Positions 7,960-15,391 of a DNA stretch of 64,000 nt are shown here, piece after piece. The translations under genes were made by a program, and so were the position numbers. Position 1 is the stretch's first letter, and every line of letters starts with the position of its first letter. The stretch is from a virus, in IMG/VR virus record IMGVR_UViG_3300005532_000244, positions 1 through 64,000 of that record; one strand, written 5' to 3'. A model generated the notes under the pieces. It did not search any database. It saw only the letters and a list, made by a program, of their open reading frames with translations, and was not told the origin of the DNA.

Positions 7960-8456
7960 GACGACTGCTCCTCCGGCACCGCGGAGAGGAGCGGTTCGCA
8001 GATCCACTCCACGTCCTCGACGGTCTCCGTGACGGTGACGCGCGGCGCGTCCGGGTCGGGGACCTCGCGGACGATTTCGCGCGTGCCCTTGACGATCCGC
8101 GTGCAGACCTCGCCGCGGCGGCCGTAGATGTCGATCTCGATCAGGCGGCCGAAGCGGCGCTTGATCCCGAAACAGTCGTCGTCGCCGTACTTCGTCACGC
8201 GGCCGAGTGACCGGGCGGCGTCGGCGAGCTCCTGCTTGGTGTCGACGGGGAAGAGGATCCGCTCCGGCGTCCAGTGCCCAGGGAACTCGGGATGCGCTTC
8301 GATCCAGTCCGCGAGCTCGCGAAGACCAGCGACGAAATCGACGCGGTCCTGCTCGCGCTGCTCGGCCCTGATCTGCGCGGGCGTCTTGCCGCACGCTTCG
8401 CAGATCTCGTCGTCGGCGAGGAAGAAGTGCGTGCAGGTGGGCGCGGTCGTGGTCAT
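7956..8456 (-). CDS. Conserved-looking phage protein with zinc site
   Basis: Encodes 166 residues. N-terminal CTHFFLADDEICEACGK contains three cysteines and a histidine, likely one zinc ion. The centre (LRELADWIEAHPEFPGHW, RVTKYGDDDCFGIKRRFG) resembles an actinophage protein class of unknown function often found beside recombination genes. No catalytic motif is evident. Confidence 0.65.
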   Translation of the reverse strand: MTTTAPTCTHFFLADDEICEACGKTPAQIRAEQREQDRVDFVAGLRELADWIEAHPEFPGHWTPERILFPVDTKQELADAARSLGRVTKYGDDDCFGIKRRFGRLIEIDIYGRRGEVCTRIVKGTREIVREVPDPDAPRVTVTETVEDVEWICEPLLSAVPEEQSS

Positions 8457-8669
8457 CTACTTCACGACCTTCACGCGCGGGTTCGTTACGATCTCGAGCT
8501 TGATCGGATCCCACGAACGCGCAGGCACAGCGACGTACTCGCCGGGGATCTCAACCGCGAGCGCCGCGGCCTTCGCCGCGCTCGCAGCCGACGACGCGCT
8601 GTACTCCTTCGACAGCGGCGTCCATGCGTCTTCGTCTTCGCCGCGGCGAAGAACGACGTAGCTGGTCAT
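8457..8669 (-). CDS. Small unknown protein
   Basis: Encodes 70 residues beginning MTSYVVLRRGEDEDAW, with an Ala/Ser-rich helix and a beta-like C-terminus. AAGGAG lies eleven bases before the ATG. Not recognised; part of the leftward early operon. Confidence 0.55.
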   Translation of the reverse strand: MTSYVVLRRGEDEDAWTPLSKEYSASSAASAAKAAALAVEIPGEYVAVPARSWDPIKLEIVTNPRVKVVK

Positions 8670-8671
8670 GG

Positions 8672-8920
8672 TTAGAGTGCTCCTTGCCTGGCCGCACCGG
8701 CGCTCTCTGCCAAGAAGGAGCCGACGCGGCCTGGTTCGATTTCGTTTCGGAGACGCCCGACGGTGTGGACCACCGCCGCGGCGTGACGGTCGAGCTCGCG
8801 ATCGTTCGCGAACCCGTGGAACGGGCAGCACGCAGCGCGCACCCGCCGGAACGACGCACCGTTCATCGAGACGATGCGGTCGAGCGCGTCGGGCTCTCTG
8901 CGGTAGCGGGCGGCCGTCAT
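8672..8920 (-). CDS. Small unknown protein with Cys pair
   Basis: Encodes 82 residues, basic, with CCPFHGF in the middle. The start overlaps the upstream gene stop (ATGA) and the stop lies just before the next start, which supports coding. Function unknown; confidence is limited because no familiar motif is present. Confidence 0.5.
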   Translation of the reverse strand: MTAARYRREPDALDRIVSMNGASFRRVRAACCPFHGFANDRELDRHAAAVVHTVGRLRNEIEPGRVGSFLAESAGAARQGAL

Positions 8921-9312
8921 GCGGCCACCCCGAGCGTGAGCTGCTCGCCCGCGTCGCCCGAGCCGTCGTCCCGGATGCCCAGGTGTGCGCTTCCTGCCCC
9001 TCTTCCGACGGGCTTGGTTGCGGGTTCCGGGTTAGGCGCCTCGGGCGGCGCCGGCGAGACGCTCGCGCGACCCGAGCCCAGAGGGGGAACCCGGGGAGAC
9101 TCCGGCCGCGCGAGCAGCTGGTAGACGTAATCGCCGCCGTCGCGCCAACACTCGATCGCGAAGCTGCGGCTGCGGAGCTCTGACACGCGCGAGTTCAGTC
9201 GCATGAACCCGGCCCGCGCGTGGACCTCACGCATCGTGTGCGGCTGACCGTCCGACAAGACCTCGAGGACGCGCGCGCACTGGGAGCCCGGCTTCAAACC
9301 GGCCGCGCTCAC
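8917..9312 (-). CDS. Winged-helix DNA-binding protein
   Basis: Encodes 131 residues. Residues about 11-70 form a winged helix (VLEVLSDGQPHTMREVHARA, then RLNSRVSELRSRSF and YVYQLL), a domain widespread in prophages. The C-terminal half is Pro/Gly-rich and disordered. It is the second gene of the leftward operon after the Cro-like gene, so an early regulatory or replication-licensing role is plausible. Confidence 0.7.
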   Translation of the reverse strand: MSAAGLKPGSQCARVLEVLSDGQPHTMREVHARAGFMRLNSRVSELRSRSFAIECWRDGGDYVYQLLARPESPRVPPLGSGRASVSPAPPEAPNPEPATKPVGRGAGSAHLGIRDDGSGDAGEQLTLGVAA

Positions 9313-9364
9313 GAGGCCCCACCGACCTTTTCAGCGCACGCAGGTCGTGGGCAGACGAGGATGC

Positions 9365-9619
9365 TCACCGTGCTTCCTCGTCGTCGAGCAGTCTGCCGAT
9401 CGGGAGCTTGAGGACGTCCGCGATCCGGTGCAAACGCTCCACCGAGATCTCGGAGATGCCGCGTTCGTAGCGGCTGACCGTGATCCACGACATGCCGAGC
9501 GCGTGCGCGAACGACTCGATCGAGTCGAACCCGGCCTCCCGCCGGAGCCGACGGATCCGAGCTCCGAGCTTCTTGCGGCGGCTGTCCGCCTTCGTTCTCT
9601 TGGCTGCAGGACTTGACAT
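9365..9619 (-). CDS. Cro-like XRE regulator
   Basis: Encodes 84 residues, nearly all one HTH_XRE domain: LGARIRRLRREAGF, then MSWITVSRYERGISEI and LHRIADVLKLPIGRLL. It is the first gene of the leftward early block, divergent from the longer XRE gene at 9659. Small size and position match Cro of lambda-type switches. Its start codon lies within the operator dyad, so binding there would block its own transcription. Confidence 0.85.
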   Translation of the reverse strand: MSSPAAKRTKADSRRKKLGARIRRLRREAGFDSIESFAHALGMSWITVSRYERGISEISVERLHRIADVLKLPIGRLLDDEEAR

Positions 9620-9666
9620 ATCCCTACCGGACTAGAAAGCTACTAGTCATGAAACGATATGTCAAG
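9612..9666. promoter_or_regulatory. Divergent switch: concentric operator and promoters
   Basis: Two inverted repeats share one centre (9639). The outer arms are 11 bp (9612-9622 and 9656-9666, CTTGACATATC and partner), the inner arms GACTAG (9630-9635) and CTAGTC (9643-9648). The outer arms contain TTGACA, a consensus -35, on both strands, and both genes' ATG codons. Leftward, TTGACA (9665-9660) is followed after 17 bases by TAGCTT as a possible -10. Rightward the -10 is unclear. Confidence 0.75.
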
Positions 9667-10120
9667 AGCTAATAGATCAGAGGCTAACGCTCAACTAGCC
9701 GTACCGCGCAGACTCCTTCTTGAATACGTTGAGGAGGCGAACAAGCAGTTGGCGCGCCGGCGCGCGGTCGTGGGGGCACGGATCCGAGAGGCTCGGGAGG
9801 CGAAAGGCTGGTTCCAAAAGGAACTGGCCGCCCGCGTCCATGTCGAGCCGCAGACCGTCTCCAACTGGGAGCGCGGCCAGAGCACCCCGGACTTCGACAA
9901 GCTCGAGCTGCTCGCCCAGGTGCTCGAGCGGCCACTCACGTTCTTCCTGCTCACGGGCGACGAGGACGGTGGCCAGGCCGGCCTCGACGTCCCGACCGCC
10001 GAGAAGCTCCTCGCCGAGATTCGAGCGCTACGACGTGACCTTCAGCCTCTCCTCGATGTTGTTCAAGAGCTTCGACAAGCTCGCGCTCCAGCGACGCAAG
10101 GAGAGCGTCGAGGCCAGTGA
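9659..10120 (+). CDS. XRE-family prophage repressor
   Basis: Encodes 153 residues. Residues ~38-96 are an HTH_XRE domain (VGARIREAREAKGWFQKELA, VEPQTVSNWERGQSTP). The N-terminal ~35 and C-terminal ~45 residues (LLAEIRALRRDLQPLLDVV) look like helices for oligomerisation. There is no LexA/CI-type Ser-Lys protease domain, so induction would not work by RecA-stimulated self-cleavage. Divergence from the Cro-like gene over a shared dyad makes it the likely lysogeny repressor. Confidence 0.82.
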   Translation: MSRANRSEANAQLAVPRRLLLEYVEEANKQLARRRAVVGARIREAREAKGWFQKELAARVHVEPQTVSNWERGQSTPDFDKLELLAQVLERPLTFFLLTGDEDGGQAGLDVPTAEKLLAEIRALRRDLQPLLDVVQELRQARAPATQGERRGQ

Positions 10121-10286
10121 GCCACGCGGCGAGAGCGTCGAGGTCCAGGCCCGGCCTACTCGCGTTCAGCTTCTAAACCCCTCCTGGCCGCAGGATCGAG
10201 GTCGTCACGTGCCTGCCGGGCGCGGGTTGCGGGTCTGCGACCGCATCGTATTACGGCCGTTACCACCTGTTCAATACCCGTTGCCG

Positions 10287-10700
10287 ATGATTCCGACGCG
10301 CGTAGGTCACCTCGGACGCTGGGCGACCGCGTTCGCCGCCGCCCTCCTCGCTGCCGGCTGCGGCGGCCGCGCCTCCATGAGCCCAAGCGAGATCGCATCC
10401 ACGATCCGCGCCCACACGAGTCCGGCGTTCGTCTTCCGCGATCGCAGCGTGCGCTGCAGCTCCTACGCGACCGGACACTGCCCGCGGTTCGCGCTCCGCG
10501 GCGTCCAGTGCGCAACCGGCCAGCCGCTCCGGTGCGACCTCCGCTACCTGCTCGTCAACGATCCCACCGCGAAGGACTCGCACCTGACGGTCGTAGTCGG
10601 CGTGACCGAGAAAGGCCACTCGGTGACCTGGAAGCAGGTCGGCGAGCGCTGCGATGAGGCGGGTGTGCCGCTTAACTGCAGCCTCGTGCTCTACACGTAG
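10287..10700 (+). CDS. Predicted lipoprotein, possible lysogenic-conversion gene
   Basis: Encodes 137 residues. The signal peptide ends in LLAAGC, a lipobox, so Cys25 would be lipidated and the protein anchored outside the cytoplasmic membrane. The mature part has several cysteines (CSSYATGHC, CATGQPLRC). It follows the repressor on the same strand, so it may be expressed in the lysogen; surface lipoproteins here often exclude superinfecting phage. That role is inferred. The 166 bases upstream hold no gene I could support. Confidence 0.65.
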   Translation: MIPTRVGHLGRWATAFAAALLAAGCGGRASMSPSEIASTIRAHTSPAFVFRDRSVRCSSYATGHCPRFALRGVQCATGQPLRCDLRYLLVNDPTAKDSHLTVVVGVTEKGHSVTWKQVGERCDEAGVPLNCSLVLYT

Positions 10701-10760
10701 AGCACGCTGCACGGTTCGCAAGCTGGCGTCATCCGATGCCAGCAGGCAGAATCCCTGCAA

Positions 10761-10970
10761 ATGACCGGGTCTTCGGAGGGGGAACGCGGCGACCTTCCCG
10801 ACGGGGCAGCACCTCTCGTCGACCTCGCCGCCCGCTGGATGCGCGACGCCGGCCTGCTCGGCCCGCTCCCGGGCGCGTCGATCGAGTTCACCTTCGACAA
10901 GGACGGCCGGGTATCAGGCTACTTCGCGAAGACCCGCGGCGGCCGCCACGACCTCGAGCCCGCACGGTGA
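10761..10970 (+). CDS. Small unknown protein
   Basis: Encodes 69 residues beginning MTGSSEGERGDLPDG; residues about 18-50 look globular (LAARWMRDAGLLGPL, then IEFTFDKDGRVSGYF). Its stop overlaps the GTG of the next gene (GTGA), supporting translation. No clear ribosome binding site was seen. Not recognised. Confidence 0.5.
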   Translation: MTGSSEGERGDLPDGAAPLVDLAARWMRDAGLLGPLPGASIEFTFDKDGRVSGYFAKTRGGRHDLEPAR

Positions 10971-11185
10971 TCCGGCTCGAGCTGCTCGGCGTCGGCTGGG
11001 GAGTCACCCACCTCGACACCCCCGCCGGCCCCGTGAAGATGCTGTCCCTCGTCGACCAGCAGTCCGGCATCGAGGTCAGGGCCCCATTCGACGAGCAGCC
11101 CGCGAAGGAACTCGCCGCGGCGCTCGGCGCGCAGAACATCGTGATCGCCCGCGATGTGCCGCCGCCGCTGAACGGCAAAGCCTAG
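10967..11185 (+). CDS. Small unknown protein
   Basis: Encodes 72 residues starting MIRLELLGVGWGV, a short beta-rich protein ending PPPLNGKA. The GTG at 10967 is coupled to the stop of the previous gene. Together the two may form a lysogen-expressed pair between the repressor and the second recombinase. No function can be assigned. Confidence 0.5.
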   Translation: MIRLELLGVGWGVTHLDTPAGPVKMLSLVDQQSGIEVRAPFDEQPAKELAAALGAQNIVIARDVPPPLNGKA

Positions 11186-11586
11186 TCCGTACCACTCGCA
11201 AAGATGGGCGGATCGGCCCATTGCGGTGCATGCACCGTGCAGGCACGCTTGCCGTCCCCTTGGCGCCGCGTGCGCACCGGGCTCGCCGAGCTCGTGCGAA
11301 CGACCCCCTGACCGCTGCCCGACCCTCACGGGTCCCCGAGAAGCGTCATCCCTTGGCGGCCACCCCGCCCTACCTCGGCGATCGGTGCTGGACGCCCATT
11401 CTGCCCAACCTCGTCGGCGAGCGAAACCCCGTGGATAGCCCACGTCTTGACCGACCGCGCGGGGCCCGTAAAGTGCGGCGTATACCTCGCGTTTAGGTCT
11501 TTCGCCGCCGAGGGCCTCGTCCGCCGAGCGCGATAGTGTCACGCAAAGACTAACGCTTTCGCTACTTATCCGACAGGAACGAGGCC
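11186..11586. promoter_or_regulatory. 401-bp gene-free region with palindrome and possible promoter
   Basis: No convincing gene. A perfect 14-bp palindrome CGGTGCATGCACCG occupies 11224-11237. A sigma70-like promoter, TTGACC (11447-11452), 16 bases, TAAAGT (11469-11474), points at the recombinase gene at 11587. This length of non-coding DNA is unusual for this phage and could also hold target sites for that recombinase. Confidence 0.4.
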
Positions 11587-12180
11587 GTGGCCCGCGAGGG
11601 TGTCTATCACCTCACGCAGTCGAAACCTATGCGCCTCCCGGACAGGCTCACCCGGGAAGAGGCGCGTGCGCTGCTCGCGGCGCCGAACCTGCGCTACAAG
11701 ACGCCGCGCCGCAATCGCGCGATGATGCGGCTCCTCTACCGCGGCGGCCTCCGGTGCGCGGAGCTGTGCGATCTTCGGATGCGCGACATCGACTTCAGCG
11801 ACGGCCGCGTCAAGATCGTCGAGGGCAAGGGCAAGCGCGATCGCGTCGTCTGGGTCGACAAGGAGACGCTCGAGATCCTCCGCGGGTGGAAGCTCGAGCG
11901 GTGGGCCGGCCCGACGTTCTTCACCACGCGCACCGGCACCCCAGTCCAGACGTCTGAGGTGCGCCGGATGGTGAAGCGGTACGGGCTGAGGGCCGGCATC
12001 GATCGTGACTGCCATCCCCATCTCCTGCGACACACGTTCGCCACCGAGCTGCTTGAGGACGGCTTCTCGATCATCGAGGTGCAGAAACTCCTCGGGCACG
12101 CGCACATCTCGACGACGGCGATCTACCTGCACGTGGCTGACGAGAAGCTCGCCTCCCGGCTGCGCGACCGCATCGACTGA
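11587..12180 (+). CDS. Minimal tyrosine recombinase (catalytic domain only)
   Basis: Encodes 197 residues. Complete catalytic set: Arg56 (GGLRCAEL), Lys81/83 (EGKGKRDR), His145/Arg148 (HLLRHTF), His171 (LGHAHISTT) and Tyr180 (IYLHV). The sequence is XerC/D-like but only ~20 residues precede the catalytic domain, so the usual core-binding domain is missing. GTG start with AGGAACGAGG upstream. It lies far from att, has its own upstream region and differs from the 345-residue integrase. Possible roles are dimer resolution, DNA inversion or regulation; none is proven. Confidence 0.85.
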   Translation: MAREGVYHLTQSKPMRLPDRLTREEARALLAAPNLRYKTPRRNRAMMRLLYRGGLRCAELCDLRMRDIDFSDGRVKIVEGKGKRDRVVWVDKETLEILRGWKLERWAGPTFFTTRTGTPVQTSEVRRMVKRYGLRAGIDRDCHPHLLRHTFATELLEDGFSIIEVQKLLGHAHISTTAIYLHVADEKLASRLRDRID

Positions 12181-12432
12181 GACCTTCACCCGAGGTTGAG
12201 GAAAGGTGATCTAGAGTCGGCGGATCCGGGTCGGCCGGATGAGGTAGTAGCTGCCGCGCCAGCAGACCATGCCGGACGGGTAGCGGCGAACGACCACGGC
12301 GTGACGATAGCGCTGTGGCGCGCTAGCATCCGGGCAGTCCTTGTCGGGGACCGGTGACGGTCGGCCGGGGCAACCAATCCGCGATCTCGGAGGTTGCCGC
12401 CGTTGTTCCGCCGTCTCCGCAGGACGATCTGA
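12181..12432. other. 252-bp region without a supported gene
   Basis: Separates the recombinase from the rightward operon. The minus strand holds a short frame ending RGSYYLIRPTRIRRL (about 28 residues from its only GTG) with no ribosome binding site. It may carry the promoter of the rightward operon, but none was recognised. Confidence 0.35.
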
Positions 12433-12705
12433 GTGGCCGCGTCGAAGGAACGCCGCCGCCGCCGGTACGACCGTCGCATGGAGTCGATCCGCGCGAGCGG
12501 GCTCGGATCGGACAAACGCGCTGTCGCTGAGGCTGACCGCACCGATCGGTTCCGCCGGCTGCAGCGCCTCCAGGAGCTGAACGAGCTCGAGGCCGAGCGG
12601 CAGAAGCGGATCGGGAACGTGGAGGCGTGGGCGGCTGAGCAGCGGCGGAAGATCCACGCGAAGTACGAGGGGCGGCTGACGGTCGACCACGCGGAGGAGG
12701 CGTGA
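12433..12705 (+). CDS. Basic coiled-coil protein
   Basis: Encodes 90 residues: an Arg-rich N-terminus (ERRRRRYDRR) followed by a long charged helix (RLQRLQELNELEAERQKRI). GTG start with AGGA eight bases upstream. It is the first gene of the rightward block and could bind nucleic acid. Unknown function. Confidence 0.6.
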   Translation: MAASKERRRRRYDRRMESIRASGLGSDKRAVAEADRTDRFRRLQRLQELNELEAERQKRIGNVEAWAAEQRRKIHAKYEGRLTVDHAEEA

Positions 12706-12706
12706 C

Positions 12707-12949
12707 GTGCCGGCTCTTGAGCGTCTCGGCGAGAGCAAAGCCGGGCCCGGCTACCTGCTGCTCGAGATGCTCGCGCTCTCGGACTGGTCGATCGTCGTGA
12801 ACGCGCACCCGGACGGCGTGCTCGTGTCCGCGTCGAAGCTCGGCCGGCGAACGGTGGCGATTCCGGGGCCGTCGGTGGCGGAGGTCGCGTCGACGGTCGT
12901 GACGCGCGCGGTTGATCAGGACAGGGAGGCGCGACGACATGGCGACTAA
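12707..12949 (+). CDS. Small unknown protein
   Basis: Encodes 80 residues including LLLEMLALSDWSIVV and VLVSASKLGRRTVAIPG, a compact alpha-beta pattern. GTG start two bases after the previous stop; its 3' end overlaps the next gene by 11 bases. Not recognised. Confidence 0.55.
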   Translation: MPALERLGESKAGPGYLLLEMLALSDWSIVVNAHPDGVLVSASKLGRRTVAIPGPSVAEVASTVVTRAVDQDREARRHGD

Positions 12950-13424
12950 GCGCCTGTTCGCCGAGGCCGCAGTGCAAGCCGCGAACGACGCCGGCTGCAT
13001 CTTCTACAGCGATCCCGCGACGCTGAACGAGAAGTACATCGACCCGCTGCTACGCGACGCGGTCAGCCGGATCAACCAGAGCGGATGGGTCTGGACCGCC
13101 GAGTCATGCCAGGGCCACCCCGACTTCGACGGCCGCACCATCAAGACGGCCTGGGAGCACAACACGAGACCGATGCTCAGGCTCGTCTGCCGCATCGCGC
13201 ATGCCGGGCAGATGCTCGCCTCGCTCGCGCTCGCGGCGACCTACCAGTTCGAAGACGACGCCGATACCGGGTTCTCGAGCGCACGCATGACGCAGGGCCT
13301 CGAGCTGTGGCCGCACACGCGTCGGGACGGCTGGTTCGAGGTCTTGGCCTACTTCGAAGCCGGGAACGTCGCGATGCGCGACATCGGCTGCAAACGCTTC
13401 GAGAAGTTCGCGGATCTGCTGTGA
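12939..13424 (+). CDS. Unknown phage protein, about 160 residues
   Basis: Encodes 161 residues. Contains WVWTAESCQGHPDFDGRT and LRLVCRIAHAGQMLASL. Charged and aromatic content indicates a folded cytoplasmic protein. The ATG at 12939 follows GGGAGG. The ESCQGHPD motif resembles proteins of unknown function in other actinophages; no catalytic assignment is justified. Confidence 0.65.
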   Translation: MATKRLFAEAAVQAANDAGCIFYSDPATLNEKYIDPLLRDAVSRINQSGWVWTAESCQGHPDFDGRTIKTAWEHNTRPMLRLVCRIAHAGQMLASLALAATYQFEDDADTGFSSARMTQGLELWPHTRRDGWFEVLAYFEAGNVAMRDIGCKRFEKFADLL

Positions 13425-13618
13425 GCATCGATCCGCACCGGCCGCCGCTCGTCGGCGCGATGCCCGAGATCTCACGCGCGATCCGCAGCTGCCGACTCCA
13501 CGACGCGCTCTGCCTCCTCCGCGAACACATGGACGACGGTCTCGCGCGGGTCGCGCTCGCCGCGCTCGTCGACACCGAACCGTCCCGAATCCGGATGGCG
13601 GCACGGGTGGTGCTGTGA
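13421..13618 (+). CDS. Small helical protein
   Basis: Encodes 65 residues (MSIDPHRPPLVGAM, then RLHDALCLLREHMDDGLARV). GTG start overlaps the previous stop and its own stop overlaps the next GTG, so it is embedded in a chain of coupled genes. Not recognised. Confidence 0.55.
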   Translation: MSIDPHRPPLVGAMPEISRAIRSCRLHDALCLLREHMDDGLARVALAALVDTEPSRIRMAARVVL

Positions 13619-14160
13619 AACCGCTGGCGCTCGAGCGGCTCCGCGCCGCCGCCGAGGGGCTCACCGTCGAAGAAGACGCGGCCGCCGCGCATCGCAGCAC
13701 CGTGACGGTCTCGTACTGGCGGAGGAAAGCCGTCGACGATCTCGGTGCTCGCAACCTCTACCACGCGATCGCGCTTGCCTACGAGCGCGGCATCCTCGGT
13801 GCTCCCGTCGAGCCAGTCGAGCCAGTCGAGCCATCGGAGCCACCCGTCGCGCTCGATGACGAGCCGGATGACGAGTGCGAGCTGACCACAACCATCGTGC
13901 TCGACGGCACGCCGATCGCGCACTACCGTGCGCGCGGGGCGTTCGCCCTCGTCCACGACCGGTCCCGCCCACGCCGGCCGCCGCGGCTCCGCCGCGTCGA
14001 GATCTCCGAGCTCGACACCGCCTTCTGCCAAGGCCGCGGCTGTGACCGCGAGCTCTCGAGCGAAGACCGCCGCGCCGGCGACGGCCTCTGCGGCGGCTGC
14101 CGCCGCGCCGAGACGCTACCCGCCCAGGTCCGCGCACAACTCGCGGGGTCGGACGAGTGA
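13615..14160 (+). CDS. LuxR-like HTH protein with zinc motif
   Basis: Encodes 181 residues. Residues ~5-60 follow the LuxR/GerE helix-turn-helix pattern (LRAAAEGLTVEEDAAAAHRS, ARNLYHAIALAYERGIL). A short EPVEPVEP linker follows, then a C-terminal domain with CQGRGCDRELS and GLCGGCRRAE, a four-cysteine zinc site. It is the first of three successive HTH genes ahead of terminase, hence a candidate regulator of late transcription. Confidence 0.65.
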   Translation: MKPLALERLRAAAEGLTVEEDAAAAHRSTVTVSYWRRKAVDDLGARNLYHAIALAYERGILGAPVEPVEPVEPSEPPVALDDEPDDECELTTTIVLDGTPIAHYRARGAFALVHDRSRPRRPPRLRRVEISELDTAFCQGRGCDRELSSEDRRAGDGLCGGCRRAETLPAQVRAQLAGSDE

Positions 14161-14375
14161 ACCCCACCGTGCTCCGCGGCCAGCCGCTCACCGGCCGCGA
14201 GTTCCAAGTCCTCGCCCAGATCGCGAACGGCTGGCGCAACCACGAGATCGCCGCCGCGCTCGAGCTCTCGGAGGAGACGATCAAAAGCCACCTCCGGCAT
14301 ATCCTCGTGAAGCTCGGCGCGAACAACCGCGCGCACGCGGTCGCGATCGGGTTCAGGCAAGGGCTGCTCGCCTGA
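14157..14375 (+). CDS. Stand-alone LuxR-type HTH protein
   Basis: Encodes 72 residues, almost entirely one GerE/LuxR domain: LTGREFQVLAQIANGWRNHE, IAAALELSEETIKSHLRHIL and NNRAHAVAIGFRQGLLA. No receiver or sensor domain is attached, so it would act constitutively or through dosage. GTG start coupled to the previous stop. Candidate activator of the late operon. Confidence 0.85.
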   Translation: MNPTVLRGQPLTGREFQVLAQIANGWRNHEIAAALELSEETIKSHLRHILVKLGANNRAHAVAIGFRQGLLA

Positions 14376-14378
14376 CCG

Positions 14379-14615
14379 GTGGCATCAGCGCACTGGCACT
14401 CGAGCGTCCCGCCGCAGCTCCGCGAGCTCTGCGAGGCCGCCTGCGGACACGCCCCACGACAGCTGATGGCGTTACAGCTGAAGTCGCACGGATACGGGCC
14501 GACCGCGATCGGCCGCACCCTGGGTGTGACGGAGAAGGCGGCGCGCGGCCTGTTGGACCGGGCGGAGCTGAACGTCCGGCAAGAGCAGGCGGCGCGGTCC
14601 GGCATCAGGTCGTGA
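14379..14615 (+). CDS. Small helix-turn-helix protein
   Basis: Encodes 78 residues with a sigma-4-like or HTH segment (LMALQLKSHGYGPTAIGRTL, GVTEKAARGLLDRAELNV). Third consecutive DNA-binding gene in this operon. GTG start three bases after the preceding gene. Confidence 0.65.
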   Translation: MASAHWHSSVPPQLRELCEAACGHAPRQLMALQLKSHGYGPTAIGRTLGVTEKAARGLLDRAELNVRQEQAARSGIRS

Positions 14616-14989
14616 CCTGCTCCTCGTCTTGCGATGGTCGCTGCTGCGCGGTCTTCTGCCTGCCGCACACGATCCGCCAGCTACGACAGAAGGCCGCCGC
14701 CGGCGCGCTCGAGGACGGCGCGTTCATCGCCGCGATGGTCATCCCGCTCACGCCGAACCAGGCGCGCGAGCGAGCCGCCGAGTTCGGCACCAAGCTCGAA
14801 GCTCGATGGGAGCACCGCGGCCACCACTTCGCCTGCCGGCACTGGGACGAGGAGACGCGGCTCTGCACGGTGTACGAGCAGCGACCGACGATGTGCCGCG
14901 ACTTCCCGTACGGGCGCGGCTGCCACAACGAGGGGTGCAGCTTCGAGGTACCGGAGACTGAGCTCTCGCGCGTCTATACGAAGGAGTGA
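14612..14989 (+). CDS. YkgJ-type cysteine-cluster protein
   Basis: Encodes 125 residues. CDGRCCAVFC, FACRHWDEETRLCTVYEQRP, TMCRDFP and CHNEGC fit the YkgJ family, which chelates zinc or iron through a conserved cysteine set; biochemical role is unsettled. GTG start coupled to the previous stop. An unusual gene just upstream of terminase. Confidence 0.8.
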   Translation: MTCSSSCDGRCCAVFCLPHTIRQLRQKAAAGALEDGAFIAAMVIPLTPNQARERAAEFGTKLEARWEHRGHHFACRHWDEETRLCTVYEQRPTMCRDFPYGRGCHNEGCSFEVPETELSRVYTKE

Positions 14990-15297
14990 TCATCGCGCGC
15001 CGCCGCTCGCCGCTCTGGGATCTCCCGCTCGGCCAGGATCCGCTCTCACGGTTCCTCAAGCAGCGGCGATCCGAAGAGCACTCACGCCAGATGCTGATCC
15101 AGATCGCCCGCGAAACCGGCGTCGACCTCCCGCCGGTGAAGCAGCACAAGATCGGCGACCCGAAAGCGTTGCGCGGCATCCCGGTGACCGGTGTGCCGGG
15201 CGGGATCGGCGGCACGATCGCCGACACGCAGCCCGAGCGCGCGACGATCGCTAAAGACGAACGCCGCCGCCGCCGATACGATCAGCCGGACGGGTAG
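14986..15297 (+). CDS. Basic unknown protein
   Basis: Encodes 103 residues, basic, ending DERRRRRYDQPDG, which echoes the RRRRRYD of the gene at 12433. The middle (VPGGIGGTIADTQPERA) looks flexible. GTG start overlaps the preceding stop and follows AAGGA. Last gene before a hairpin terminator. Confidence 0.6.
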   Translation: MIIARRRSPLWDLPLGQDPLSRFLKQRRSEEHSRQMLIQIARETGVDLPPVKQHKIGDPKALRGIPVTGVPGGIGGTIADTQPERATIAKDERRRRRYDQPDG

Positions 15298-15326
15298 TCC
15301 GCCCGTCCGTTCGCAGAGTCCGAGAT

Positions 15327-15349
15327 GCGCCCGCGTTCAGCGGGCGTTT
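15327..15349 (+). terminator. Hairpin terminator before terS
   Basis: CGCCCGC (15328-15334), loop GTTCA, GCGGGCG (15340-15346), then TTTC. It is a 7-bp perfect GC stem with a short T run and would separate the regulatory genes from the late operon, or serve as an antitermination point. Confidence 0.6.
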
Positions 15350-15391
15350 CGCGCTAACGGGCTCATCTCTGGATAGCCACTGGATATCCGC

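Noticed and set aside
12211-12300. Minus-strand frame ending RGSYYLIRPTRIRRL
   Set aside because: Protein-like but only ~28 residues from its only GTG and without a ribosome binding site; could be a remnant.
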